DNA from: Pseudomonas fluorescens Q2-87
Lineage (GTDB): Bacteria > Pseudomonadota > Gammaproteobacteria > Pseudomonadales > Pseudomonadaceae
Direction: 5' to 3'
Length of the DNA: 64,000 nt
NCBI RefSeq assembly: GCF_000281895.1
Contig: NZ_CM001558.1
Location: 5,026,556 to 5,090,555, forward strand
The notes beneath the pieces are model-generated. The model worked only from the letters and a program-made list of their open reading frames with translations. It was not told the DNA's origin and ran no database searches. Both the position numbers and the translations under genes were made by a program. This document shows, piece after piece, positions 32,675 through 41,851 of this stretch (the stretch's first letter is position 1; the number at the start of each line of letters is the position of its first letter).

Positions 32675-34582
32675 ATGCTGTCGCCTGCCCCTGACATCTT
32701 CACTGCCCTGCCCCCTGTTCTCGTCGGCCCGCTGTTGCGGCGGCTGGAACCCTCGCGGCTGGTGATGTGGCTAGTAGGTACGCGACCCTTGGCGCTGACG
32801 CTGCGGGTGGACGGCGTCGGCGATCTTGAGCTGGATGCGCCGCGTTGCACAGTGGTGCCGGTGGGGCAGCAGGCGTTCGTGCATCTGGTCGATGTGCGCC
32901 TCGACACCCCGCTCCCCCGGGACGTGGTGATTGATTATGACCTGCTGGTGGATGGCGAGCCCATTGCCGCATGGGCGCCCCACTTGCTATATGGCGAGGC
33001 GCAGCGCCCGAATTTCATACTGCATTCGCGCATCGACCAATTGGTCCACGGTTCCTGCCGCAAGCCCCATCATCCAGCCAACGATGGCCTGCTCTGCGTC
33101 GATCGTCTGTTGGCTGGGAACCCGGCGCATCGACCGGCACTGTTGATGATGAGCGGCGACCAGGTCTATGCCGATGATGTCGCCGGGCCGATGTTGCGAG
33201 CGATTCACGCGCTGATCGGGCGGCTCGGGTTGTTCGAGGAATGCCTCGACGGTGCCGTGGTGGAAGACAGCGCCAAGCTTTATCAGCACCCGGCCAGTTA
33301 TTACCATCGCGCCGATTTGTTACCCGCGCTTGAGAGCAACGAAACCCTGCGCGAGCGATTTTTCGGCGGTGCGCGTAAGCCGATTTTCACCAGCAGCAGC
33401 GCCGATAATCACTTGGTGACCTTCGCCGAAGTCATGGCGATGTATCTGCTGGTATGGTCGCCGATACCGTGGATGCTGATCGATCCGCAGCCGCCCGAAC
33501 TCACCGCTGAACGGCGCCAGCGCTACGACTTGGAACAGCAACGCATCGAGGGCTTCAAGGCCGGACTGGGCGGCGTGGCGCGGGTGTTTGCGCACCTGTC
33601 GTGCCTGATGATTTTCGACGATCACGACATTACCGATGACTGGAACCTGTCCGCGCAATGGGAGGAAACGGCCTACAGCCATCCATTCTCCAAGCGCATC
33701 ATCGGCAATGCGTTGATCGCTTATTTGCTCTGCCAGGGCTGGGGCAACAACCCGGATGCCTTTGCCGACGTGATCGAGCAAACCGTGGCGTTGAGTGACA
33801 CCGCCCGGGATCGCTACCTCGACAGCAGCTCCCAGGACAAACTCATCGGCACCCTGCTGGCTTTCCAGCAATGGCATTACCTGTTGCCGAGCACGCCGGC
33901 GCTGGTGGTGCTCGACACCCGCACCCGGCGCTGGCGCAGCGAGAACAATCTCAAGCAACCTTCCGGCCTGTTGGATTGGGAAGCCCTGAGCGAATTGCAG
34001 CAAGAACTGCTGGATCATCCTTCGGCAATCATCGTCTCACCGGCGCCGATCTTCGGTGTAAAGCTGATCGAGACCGTGCAGCGGGTGTTCAGCTGGTGCG
34101 GTTATCCGCTGCTGGTAGACGCGGAAAACTGGATGGCCCATCGCGGCGCGGCCCAGGTGATCCTGAATATTTTCCGGCACTCGCGCACACCCGGTAACTA
34201 CGTGGTGCTGTCGGGTGATGTGCATTATTCCTTCGTCTATGAGGTGTTGATCCCACACCGCAAGGGCGGCCCGCGTATCTGGCAGATCACCAGCAGCGGT
34301 ATCAAGAATGAATTTCCCCCCGCGTTGCTGGAATGGTTCGACCGCCTGAACCGCTGGCTCTATTCCCCGCGCTCGCCCCTGAACTGGTTCACCCAGCGCC
34401 GGAGCATGCGCATCGTCCCCCATACCCCAGAACACGCCGAGGCAGGCGAGCGGTTATGGAACAGCGCGGGGATCGGCCAGGTGTTTTTCAATGAACAGGG
34501 CCAACCCACGCAGATCTACCAGCACAACGCCAACGGCCAACCGCCGACACGCATGCGGCCACCCAAATCGCCTCCGACCTGA
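32675..34582 (+). CDS. PhoD-like metallophosphatase
   Basis: 635 residues, longer than the usual 450-550. Metal-site motifs of the PhoD group are visible: SGDQVYADD (~160), IFDDHDITDDWN (~314) and LSGDVHYSF (~514). An N-terminal ~100-residue beta-rich domain (TLRVDGVGDLELDAP, VDYDLLVDGEP-like) precedes the catalytic part. Known: PhoD-type enzymes hydrolyse phosphodiesters or monoesters with Fe/Ca. Unlike classical PhoD there is no Tat signal peptide, so this copy is probably cytoplasmic. A single gene. Confidence 0.88.
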   Translation: MLSPAPDIFTALPPVLVGPLLRRLEPSRLVMWLVGTRPLALTLRVDGVGDLELDAPRCTVVPVGQQAFVHLVDVRLDTPLPRDVVIDYDLLVDGEPIAAWAPHLLYGEAQRPNFILHSRIDQLVHGSCRKPHHPANDGLLCVDRLLAGNPAHRPALLMMSGDQVYADDVAGPMLRAIHALIGRLGLFEECLDGAVVEDSAKLYQHPASYYHRADLLPALESNETLRERFFGGARKPIFTSSSADNHLVTFAEVMAMYLLVWSPIPWMLIDPQPPELTAERRQRYDLEQQRIEGFKAGLGGVARVFAHLSCLMIFDDHDITDDWNLSAQWEETAYSHPFSKRIIGNALIAYLLCQGWGNNPDAFADVIEQTVALSDTARDRYLDSSSQDKLIGTLLAFQQWHYLLPSTPALVVLDTRTRRWRSENNLKQPSGLLDWEALSELQQELLDHPSAIIVSPAPIFGVKLIETVQRVFSWCGYPLLVDAENWMAHRGAAQVILNIFRHSRTPGNYVVLSGDVHYSFVYEVLIPHRKGGPRIWQITSSGIKNEFPPALLEWFDRLNRWLYSPRSPLNWFTQRRSMRIVPHTPEHAEAGERLWNSAGIGQVFFNEQGQPTQIYQHNANGQPPTRMRPPKSPPT

Positions 34583-34631
34583 AGCTGTCGATGCTTGCCC
34601 ATTCCCGAGGGATTGGGACGGGCTTGGCGGA

Positions 34632-35132
34632 TCAGAACGCCAATTGCAGGGTTTGCTGGCCTTCGAGACTGAGCAGGAACTGTTTGGCGGCCAGGCCACC
34701 CGCAAAGCCAGTGAGGCTGCCGGAGGTGCCGATGAGGCGATGGCAGGGGGCAATGATCGAGATGGGGTTCCGGCCATTGGCCGCGCCGACCGCCCGAACC
34801 GCTGTCGGCTGGCCGATCTGGATGGCGATGTCGCGGTAGCTGCGGGTCTGGCCGAAGGGGATGGTCAGCAGCGCCTGCCAGACCCGGACCTGGAAATCAG
34901 TGCCGACAAAGTCCAGCGCCAGTTCGAAACGAGTGCGCTGGCCGGCAAAATATTCCATGAGTTGGCGCTCGGTTTCCTTGAGGGTCGGGTGCTCAATATC
35001 TTCTTCCAAAGGCCCCAGGCGCACGCGGTTGAGCCGCTCGTTTTCCCACAGGATCGCGGCCAGCTTTGTCTCTCGGGCGACGAGGATCAGTTGGCCTACG
35101 GGGGATTGGATGGTTTTGTAGAGGGGTAGCAT
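34632..35132 (-). CDS. ogt: Methylated-DNA--[protein]-cysteine methyltransferase
   Basis: 166 residues from the ATG at 35132; the open frame further upstream is translated REP sequence. The active-site motif IAPCHRLIG (C130) and the helix-turn-helix part SYRDIAIQIGQPTAVRAVG are intact. Known: Ogt/MGMT moves the methyl group from O6-methylguanine or O4-methylthymine to its own Cys, a one-use repair. No Ada-type N-terminal domain is present, so it is an Ogt-type, constitutively acting form. Confidence 0.94.
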   Translation of the reverse strand: MLPLYKTIQSPVGQLILVARETKLAAILWENERLNRVRLGPLEEDIEHPTLKETERQLMEYFAGQRTRFELALDFVGTDFQVRVWQALLTIPFGQTRSYRDIAIQIGQPTAVRAVGAANGRNPISIIAPCHRLIGTSGSLTGFAGGLAAKQFLLSLEGQQTLQLAF

Positions 35133-35162
35133 CGAGTGTTCCTTATCGCGAGCCAACCGCTT

Positions 35163-35293
35163 TGTGGCGAGGGAGCTTGCTCCCGCTGGGGTGCGAAGCG
35201 CCCCCAAAACCGGGCGACGCGGTGTATCAGGCAAACATGTTCGCTGCCTTGGGGTTGCTGCGCAACCCAGCGGGAGCAAGCTCCCTCGCCACG
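35163..35293. repeat. REP pair (gagggagcttgctccc type, inverted)
   Basis: TGTGGCGAGGGAGCTTGCTC faces GAGCAAGCTCCCTCGCCAC with the spacer element GTGCGAAGCGCCCCCAAAA. It lies between ogt and the MalT-like regulator. Confidence 0.92.
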
Positions 35294-35321
35294 GGCTTGT
35301 CTTTGCTTGAACAAACGTCGC

Positions 35322-38057
35322 TTACCCCAACAACCCCAGCTCCTTCGCCCGTGCAACGGCCTGGGTGCGACGTTCCACACCAAGTTTGCTGTTGATGTGG
35401 CTGGCGTGGGTCTTGACGGTGTGCAGCGAGATGAACAACTGCTCGCTGATTTCCTGGTTCGAACAGCCTTGGGCAATCAATTGCAGCACCGCCCGTTCGC
35501 GGCTGCTGAGGGTTTCGATGGGGGCCGACGGGTCAGCGGACGGACCCGCCACCGACGGCAAGCGTTCGAGCAGATGCTCACGCAAGGTGCTGGGTGGGGC
35601 GGCGAGCAATTGCTCGCGCAGCCATTCACGATGCTCCCCCAACAACCATTCGAAAGGTTGCAGCACGCCACCGGCGGCCGCTTCGAAGGCCTGGGCCAGG
35701 GTGCGGCGGGCTTCGGGCTCACGACCAACGCTCAACAGCAGGGCGATTTTCTGGTTGAGCGCCATTACGCAAAGCATCTGCCGGCCGGTTTGCTGCCCAT
35801 GCTCAAGCAATGCATTGAGCCGTCCCTCGGCGAGCATCGGCTGGCCGCGAATGGTCTCCAGCACCGCCTGCTGCAGTTCGACATGCAGCGGCAACTGAGG
35901 ATGGAATTCCGGCGGTGCCGCAGCCTGCTCGCCGGTGTAGGTCTGGCCCAACCGCGCCAGCCAGGCCTCAGCCAAGTCAGTTCTGCCCTGGGCAAGCCAC
36001 AGCTCGCACTTGACCAGGGTAATCATCGCCAGATAGTAGATCGGCGGCACATCCCAGATGTGCATCAGGCGCTCGGCTTCGGCCAGTTCGGCAAAGGCCC
36101 GGGCGAATTCGCCACGGTAACCTTCGATACGGGCGATTACGCAGTGGCCGATCAGTACGCTGATGTCACGGCAGGCGCGAGCTTCGGTTAGGCCGGCCTG
36201 CAACCGCGCCAAGCCAGCCTGGGGCTGCATACGCAAGGTCAGCAGGAACCCTTCGTACAAAATCAAACGCGCCCGCACCGCATAAAGCCGCTGGGGCGAT
36301 AATTTGTGCAAACGTTGCAGCCCCTGGTGCACTTCCTCCAGCGCTCGCAGGATTTCGCCCCGCGCCTGCAACACCCGGGCGCGATCGTAATGGGCCAGGG
36401 CCTCGAACAGCGGATTACCGACTCGCTGCGCCAGCTCCAGGGAATCACGATTCAGGTTTCTGGCGCGCCACAGATCACCGTCGGCAATTGCCAGGTTCGA
36501 TAGCGTGGACAGGCACATCAGGCGTTGGCCGTAGCGTTTTTGCGGCAGGCTTTGCAGGGCTTCGCTGCAGTAGCGCACGGTGGCTTCACGGTCCCCGCGG
36601 CCACGGGCGACGATCCCGCTCAGGGCCAGCCATTGGGCGAGCATGGATTTCTGCGCCGTGGCCGACGGGGCCGGCAAAAAACGACTCAAATGCGCAGCCA
36701 GTTCTTCGGCGGCGTCCAATTGGCAGGCCAACCCCAGTGCCCAACTGTAGAGCACGATCAGCCGCGGTGTGCTGATAAGCAGGCTGTCTGGCAAATCCAT
36801 CTTCCAGCGCAGCAACATGCCGACGTTCTGCTCGGCCAGCAGTTGCTCCTCCGACAGGTTCTGCACCAGGTTCGCCGCCACATCCAGGTGCCCGGCCCGC
36901 AGCGCCTGCTCCACGGCTTCGTCGATCAGGCCCTGGGCGTTGAACCAGCGACACGCCCGCAGGTGCAGGGTCGCGGCCGGCACCATGGCCGGCGCAGTGG
37001 GACGACTGCGCAGCAAGTCGGAAAACAGGTGGTGATACCGATACCAGTGGCCGTGCTCGTCCAGCGGCACCAGGAACACCTGGTGGGCGGCCAGGTAATG
37101 CAGGATTTCAGCGCTGTCATGGGCTTCGCGCACGGCGTCGCATAATTCGCTGCAAAAGCGATCCTGGGGCGCGGTGTCGTAGAGAAAGGCCTGCACTTCG
37201 GCGGGCAGGCAGTCGATGACTTCCTCGAGCAGGTAGTCGCGAATCAGCCCTTCCCCACCATGCAGGGCCTGGGGCAGCAAGCCTTCAGGGCCTGCTTCGG
37301 ACGCCGCCAGCAACCAGAAGCGCAGCCCCGCCACCCAGCCTTCGCTGCGCTGGATGAGGCTTTCCAGAGCTTCTCCACGCAAGGAGCTGCTGTGATGCTG
37401 CAGCAACGTCAAGGCCTCGTCGTGGGTCAGGCGCAGGTCCTGTTCGTTGAGTTCGAGCAATTGGCGCGACAGGCGCAGGCGCGCCAGGTGCCAGTCCGGG
37501 CGCTGGCGGCTAGTCACCAGCACCAACAAACCATCTGGCAAGTGAGTAAGGAAAAATTGCAGGCAGCGATCCAGCACCGCGCTCTGGGCCAGATGGTAAT
37601 CGTCGAGCACCAGCAGCAAGGGATCGCGGGGCGATAAATGGGTAGACAGTTCATCCAGCAGGCCGTCGAGCCATTCTTCGAAGGCAAAGGGTTGATGGCG
37701 TTGACGCATCTTCAGCAACCCCAACGCCCGGCCGCCCAACTGTGGAAAAAACGCCTGGAGCCCTTCGAGCAGCCGCTCCAGGAAACGCCCCGGATCGTTG
37801 TCCCGGGCGCTGAGCCCCAGCCAGAGACTGCGCCAATGGGCCGGCAGGCCTTGGCAAAACTCCACCGCCAAGGAGCTTTTACCGAACCCCGCCGGGGCAC
37901 TCACCAACAGCAATCGCCCCCCGAGCCCGGCGCTCAGACGCTCGCACAACCGCGGCCGCACCACATGGCCGTCGGGCAAGGGCGGGCGGTAGAAACGCCC
38001 GTCCTGGACCGCGATGGCCGCGCGGGCGGAATCCGGAAGTGAAGACAAATTAGTCAT
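35322..38057 (-). CDS. MalT-type ATP-dependent LuxR regulator
   Basis: 911 residues, the usual size of the MalT/LAL group. A Walker A motif SAPAGFGKSS (~55) and LLVLDDYHL (Walker B) lie in the N-terminal STAND ATPase, followed by a long TPR-like helical region, and a C-terminal LuxR helix-turn-helix (LSSRERAVLQLIAQGCSNQE ... LHTVKTHASHINSKLGV). Known: such proteins activate catabolic operons when ATP and an inducer bind. It is downstream of the DUF1329-DUF1302-ligase genes in the same direction, and I infer it activates them in response to a hydrophobic substrate or its CoA ester. Confidence 0.92.
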   Translation of the reverse strand: MTNLSSLPDSARAAIAVQDGRFYRPPLPDGHVVRPRLCERLSAGLGGRLLLVSAPAGFGKSSLAVEFCQGLPAHWRSLWLGLSARDNDPGRFLERLLEGLQAFFPQLGGRALGLLKMRQRHQPFAFEEWLDGLLDELSTHLSPRDPLLLVLDDYHLAQSAVLDRCLQFFLTHLPDGLLVLVTSRQRPDWHLARLRLSRQLLELNEQDLRLTHDEALTLLQHHSSSLRGEALESLIQRSEGWVAGLRFWLLAASEAGPEGLLPQALHGGEGLIRDYLLEEVIDCLPAEVQAFLYDTAPQDRFCSELCDAVREAHDSAEILHYLAAHQVFLVPLDEHGHWYRYHHLFSDLLRSRPTAPAMVPAATLHLRACRWFNAQGLIDEAVEQALRAGHLDVAANLVQNLSEEQLLAEQNVGMLLRWKMDLPDSLLISTPRLIVLYSWALGLACQLDAAEELAAHLSRFLPAPSATAQKSMLAQWLALSGIVARGRGDREATVRYCSEALQSLPQKRYGQRLMCLSTLSNLAIADGDLWRARNLNRDSLELAQRVGNPLFEALAHYDRARVLQARGEILRALEEVHQGLQRLHKLSPQRLYAVRARLILYEGFLLTLRMQPQAGLARLQAGLTEARACRDISVLIGHCVIARIEGYRGEFARAFAELAEAERLMHIWDVPPIYYLAMITLVKCELWLAQGRTDLAEAWLARLGQTYTGEQAAAPPEFHPQLPLHVELQQAVLETIRGQPMLAEGRLNALLEHGQQTGRQMLCVMALNQKIALLLSVGREPEARRTLAQAFEAAAGGVLQPFEWLLGEHREWLREQLLAAPPSTLREHLLERLPSVAGPSADPSAPIETLSSRERAVLQLIAQGCSNQEISEQLFISLHTVKTHASHINSKLGVERRTQAVARAKELGLLG

Positions 38058-38211
38058 GGCCGGCTCTTGTTGAGATGCGAATGGCGGCGTTGCAGATGTC
38101 CGCAGACTAGCGGTAAACGAGGAGGTATTGAAGGGAGTGCTACAAATGGCTACAAAAAGACTACATGGCGATTGCCCTTGAAGGTGCCGGGTTTGTATTT
38201 AAATCTTTCTC

Positions 38212-38240
38212 CAAAAAAAAGCCCCGAACCAGGTCGGGGC
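38212..38240 (-). terminator. Rho-independent terminator after the DUF1329 gene
   Basis: On the minus strand GCCCCGA-CCTGGT-TCGGGGC is followed by eight T. It lies 34 bp after the stop codon, so the regulator gene further left has its own promoter. Confidence 0.9.
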
Positions 38241-38273
38241 GTTTCTTCGAGGATGCGGCCTCGGGTAAACGGT

Positions 38274-39638
38274 TTAGCGGATGCCGTCCTGGCGCAGTGC
38301 GTTGGGTGTGAAGTCGGCGGTGGTGGCGGTGAAGCCGAAGTCGTAGGCCGATTTCTCTTCGTTCTTCATGCCCAGTGCCAGGTAGCGGCCGGACTGCAGG
38401 TCGTAGAGGGTTTCCAGGGCGTACCACGGCACTTGCTTGTCGTAGTAGTTCTCGGCATGGGCCTCGGCCACGCGCCACAGTTGGCCACGACCGTCGTAAT
38501 GGTCGATGACCGCCGCTTGCCAGGTGTCTTCGTCGATGAAGAAGTCACGCTTGGCGTAGATGTGGCGCTGGCCTTCCTTCAGGGTCGCGGTCACGTGCCA
38601 GACCCGGCGCAACTCGTAGCGCGTCAGGTCCTGGTTGATATGACCGGCCTTGAGGATGTCGGCGTACTTGAGTTGCGGCGAATCGATCTTGTAGCTGTTG
38701 GCGGCGATGTACAGTTCTTTCTTGCCTTCCAGCTTCCAGTCGTAGCGGTCCGGCGCACCGTTGTACATGTCCAGGTTGTCGGAAGTCCGCAGGCCGTCGG
38801 CGGCAGTGCCCGGGCCGTCGTAGGACACCTGCGGTGCACGGCGCACGCGGCGCTGACCGGCGTTGTAGACCCAGGCCGAACGGGGCTCCTTCACTTGGTC
38901 GAGGGTTTCGTGCACCAGCAGCACGCCACCGGCCAGGCGTGCCGGCGCGGTCACTTGCTGCTTGAAGTAGAACAGGATGTTGCCAGGGTTGGCTGGATCG
39001 AAATCTTTCATCTTGTCGCGGAACACGAACTGGTCGCGGAAATACACCAGGCTGTAGGAGCCGTTGGGTTGCGGCGTGGCCTGGGTGACCAGGCGCGTCA
39101 CGCTGCCACCGCGATAACGGGTGATGTGGTTCCAGATCACTTCCACACCACTTTGGGGAATCGGGAACGGCACGGCCGTCTCGAAGTTCTCCAGGCCGTT
39201 ACCGCCAGACACCAGCTTGGTGTTGACCGCATTCTTTTTGATGGAGGCGTACACCTCATCCGGCACCGTGGCGCCGCGATGGGTCGGGTAGACCGGCATC
39301 TTGAAGGTTTCTGGATAACGCTTGAACATCGCGTACTGGCCCGGTGCGAGCTTGTTCTTGTACTGCTCGACGTTCTGCGCGGTGATGATGAACAGCGGCT
39401 TTTCGCTGGCGTACGGGTCGGAGAGGAAACCCTTGCTGTCCACTGAACCGGCGTTCTTGGCCATGGGTTTCCAGGCCGAGATCGAACCATCGGCGTTACC
39501 GGCCATCTCGGCGCCCATTGGCGTCAGGCTCTTGCCCAGTTTGTCGGCCTCGGCGGCAGGCACTGCCGCCATGACGCTGGCGGCCAGCAGGGACAGCCCG
39601 AGAACACCGACCTGCAATAGACTTTTTGTTATTTTCAT
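38274..39638 (-). CDS. DUF1329 family periplasmic protein
   Basis: 454 residues with a signal peptide (LLQVGVLGLSLLAASVMAAV). The family pattern is clear (KLGKSLTPMGAEMAGNADGS, GVEVIWNHITRYRGGS, VYNAGQRRVRRAPQVSYDGP). Known: DUF1329 proteins are LolA/LolB-like beta-shell proteins almost always encoded with a DUF1302 barrel protein, in loci for sterol, alkane or terpenoid use and sometimes membrane efflux. It starts 25 bp after the DUF1302 gene. Inferred: a periplasmic carrier passing a hydrophobic compound from the outer-membrane channel. Confidence 0.92.
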   Translation of the reverse strand: MKITKSLLQVGVLGLSLLAASVMAAVPAAEADKLGKSLTPMGAEMAGNADGSISAWKPMAKNAGSVDSKGFLSDPYASEKPLFIITAQNVEQYKNKLAPGQYAMFKRYPETFKMPVYPTHRGATVPDEVYASIKKNAVNTKLVSGGNGLENFETAVPFPIPQSGVEVIWNHITRYRGGSVTRLVTQATPQPNGSYSLVYFRDQFVFRDKMKDFDPANPGNILFYFKQQVTAPARLAGGVLLVHETLDQVKEPRSAWVYNAGQRRVRRAPQVSYDGPGTAADGLRTSDNLDMYNGAPDRYDWKLEGKKELYIAANSYKIDSPQLKYADILKAGHINQDLTRYELRRVWHVTATLKEGQRHIYAKRDFFIDEDTWQAAVIDHYDGRGQLWRVAEAHAENYYDKQVPWYALETLYDLQSGRYLALGMKNEEKSAYDFGFTATTADFTPNALRQDGIR

Positions 39639-39663
39639 AGTGTGTCGTCCTGAAATACGGTGC

Positions 39664-41520
39664 TTAGAAGGTCACGCCGACGCTAAGCGCCAGGAAGTCG
39701 CGATCGTCCACGGTGCTGAAGTCGCCACCAAAGAAGTTGGTGTAGGCCAGGCTGGCGTTGTAGGTGTTCTGGTACTCGGCATCCAGCCCGAGGCTGACGG
39801 CTTTGCGGCCTTCCTCGAAGTTGCCGCCAGGGCCTGGCGAGTAGCCTTTGACGTCATGGGACCAAGCCACGTTGGGCTTGAGGTTCACCCCGGCGAAGAC
39901 GTCCGGGTATTCCCAAATGGCGCGTGCGCGGTAGCCCCATGAGGTGGCGGTGGTGAAGCCGTCGTTGTTGCAGTTGCTGTTCACGTCGTTGATGGTCTGG
40001 CCGCCCCCCGCCGCAGTGGAGGTGTTGAGCGAGTTGCAGAAACCGTTAGGCAATTCGCCCGGCCCGAATACCGGATCACGGCCGTAGCGAGCGTCGGATT
40101 TGCTTTCCAGGCCACCAACATGGGTGACCCCGATTTCACCGACCAGGGTCAGGCGGCTGGCGCCCATGACTTGATCAAGAAAATGCGTGAAGGTGGTCTG
40201 GAATTGGGTGATCTCTTTACGGCGATAACCGTGCAGATCCTGGCCTGGTGTGCCCTGGAGCACCGATGCATTGCCAAACCCGGGAAGCGGCGTCACACCG
40301 GCGAAAAGAATGTCGGTGGTGCTCAGTTGCACCGGCGCATTCGGACGATAGCTGAGCTCGCCGCTCCAGGCCGTACCGGTAGGCAGGGTCGTGGAGAAGC
40401 TGAGGCCATACAGGCGGATATCTTCTGGGTACTCGACGAAGTAATTGGAATTACCCGCCACGATCAGAGGGCGCAGCGCCGCAATGGGCCCGGCGGTGTA
40501 GAACTGCTGGGCAGCACCCTGGGCGCTGAAGATCGGCGCACGGCTGTGGTAATTCATGAAGTAGGCACCGAACTCGGTGTCCAGTGGCTCGAACATGTAC
40601 TTCAACGAGGCGCCCCATTGGCCGCTGTCGCGGGCATCGCGGTCCGGACCACGACGCACCAGCACGCCTTCTTCGTTGATGTTGACGCCTTGGCCCTCCA
40701 ATATCGGGAGGACAACACCCGGAAGCGGAACGCTTGAGCGTTTGTTCAGCACCCGCAGGTTGTCGTTACAGCCATCGGCGATCACGTCCGGCTGGGAGAA
40801 GAACGTGCCGCAGTTATCGACGACGGTCTGGTCCCATTCCAACTGATAGAACGCCTCGGCCGACAGGTTGTCGGTCAGGCTCTGGGACACATAGAACATG
40901 TTGACCGGGATCAGGCCTTCCTTGATCTCGGCACCGGGACGACGGAACGCCGATACGTCGACCGGGTTGATGGAGTTGATGCCGCCCTGGATGAAGGTAC
41001 TTTCACCCCAGCTGACTACCTGCTTGCCCAGGCGGACCGAGCCCGGCTGATCGGCAATGGCGTAGTTGTGGTAGACGAACGCATCGAGAATCTGCCCGCC
41101 GGAGGACTTGGCGCCTTCCTTGCGGTTGTTGTCGCTGATGTCCTTGTACAGGCGGTTCTCGTCCTTGAGTTCAAAGTCGTACCAGTACTTGCCGCGCACG
41201 AACACACCGGTATCGCCGTACTTCAGCTCCAGATCGTGGATGCCCTTGAAGATCTTCGAGAAGGTTTCCCCGCGCTTGAAGTTCAGGTGGCCGTCATCGG
41301 ACGTCTGCGACAGGCCCTTGCCGCCGTTGTTGACACCGATCAGGTCCCGGTTGGCCTTGGCCGTGGACCAGCTCGCGCCCACCGACAGGGACGAGTCGAA
41401 CTGGCCCTCGATTTCACCGATGTTGAAACTGACACCGAATGCTGGCCCGGCGAGCGAAGAGGCGAGACTGACCGCCAGAGGCAGTTTTGCCCGGCGCCAG
41501 AACGTGGTTGCTGAGGTCAT
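39664..41520 (-). CDS. DUF1302 family outer-membrane protein
   Basis: 618 residues from the ATG at 41520 (MTSATTFWRRAKLPLAVSLA as signal peptide; an open extension to 41619 has no signal). The mature part begins VSFNIGEIEGQFDSSLSVGA and ends FLALSVGVTF with a terminal Phe, typical of a barrel. Known: DUF1302 proteins are the porin-like partners of DUF1329. It is the first gene of the pair, downstream of the acyl-CoA ligase after 331 bp that could hold its own promoter. Confidence 0.9.
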   Translation of the reverse strand: MTSATTFWRRAKLPLAVSLASSLAGPAFGVSFNIGEIEGQFDSSLSVGASWSTAKANRDLIGVNNGGKGLSQTSDDGHLNFKRGETFSKIFKGIHDLELKYGDTGVFVRGKYWYDFELKDENRLYKDISDNNRKEGAKSSGGQILDAFVYHNYAIADQPGSVRLGKQVVSWGESTFIQGGINSINPVDVSAFRRPGAEIKEGLIPVNMFYVSQSLTDNLSAEAFYQLEWDQTVVDNCGTFFSQPDVIADGCNDNLRVLNKRSSVPLPGVVLPILEGQGVNINEEGVLVRRGPDRDARDSGQWGASLKYMFEPLDTEFGAYFMNYHSRAPIFSAQGAAQQFYTAGPIAALRPLIVAGNSNYFVEYPEDIRLYGLSFSTTLPTGTAWSGELSYRPNAPVQLSTTDILFAGVTPLPGFGNASVLQGTPGQDLHGYRRKEITQFQTTFTHFLDQVMGASRLTLVGEIGVTHVGGLESKSDARYGRDPVFGPGELPNGFCNSLNTSTAAGGGQTINDVNSNCNNDGFTTATSWGYRARAIWEYPDVFAGVNLKPNVAWSHDVKGYSPGPGGNFEEGRKAVSLGLDAEYQNTYNASLAYTNFFGGDFSTVDDRDFLALSVGVTF

Positions 41521-41851
41521 CGACGCTACTCCATGTGCTTTATTGTTATGGCAGTGGACATTCCAGGAACACTTCGACGGCAGGGAACGGCAGCGTCCCG
41601 ACATCCATCGAAGTCGCAACGCCCTTTCGTGCGTGCGCCCCGTTCTTGAAAATCCGTGAGCGGACTATAGCCAGCAGGTAGTACGGCTTGATCCCTCTAA
41701 AGTGTGATTTGCAGCCCTCAACCACTCTGGGACAGTCCTTTCGCCAGGCCGACTGGTGTCGGCACGGCAAGGATGGCTGAAATTTTCGGTTTGACAAGGC
41801 AAGCGCTTGCTTGGTGGGGGTGCCGTGCCCTTTCGGGCACGGAAAAGCGCC
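41521..41851. other. 331-bp intergenic region between ligase and DUF1302
   Basis: Contains an 8-bp GAAA-tetraloop hairpin at 41823-41842 next to the ligase stop and otherwise only leader sequence for the DUF1302 gene. No gene is seen. Confidence 0.5.
41823..41842 (-). terminator. Hairpin after the acyl-CoA ligase gene
   Basis: CCGTGCCC-GAAA-GGGCACGG on the minus strand, 10 bp after the ligase stop. It has a stable tetraloop but no T tract, so termination may be partial. Confidence 0.45.

Noticed and set aside
35133..35279. N-terminal extension of ogt
   Set aside because: It is translated REP sequence; the family starts at the ATG at 35132.
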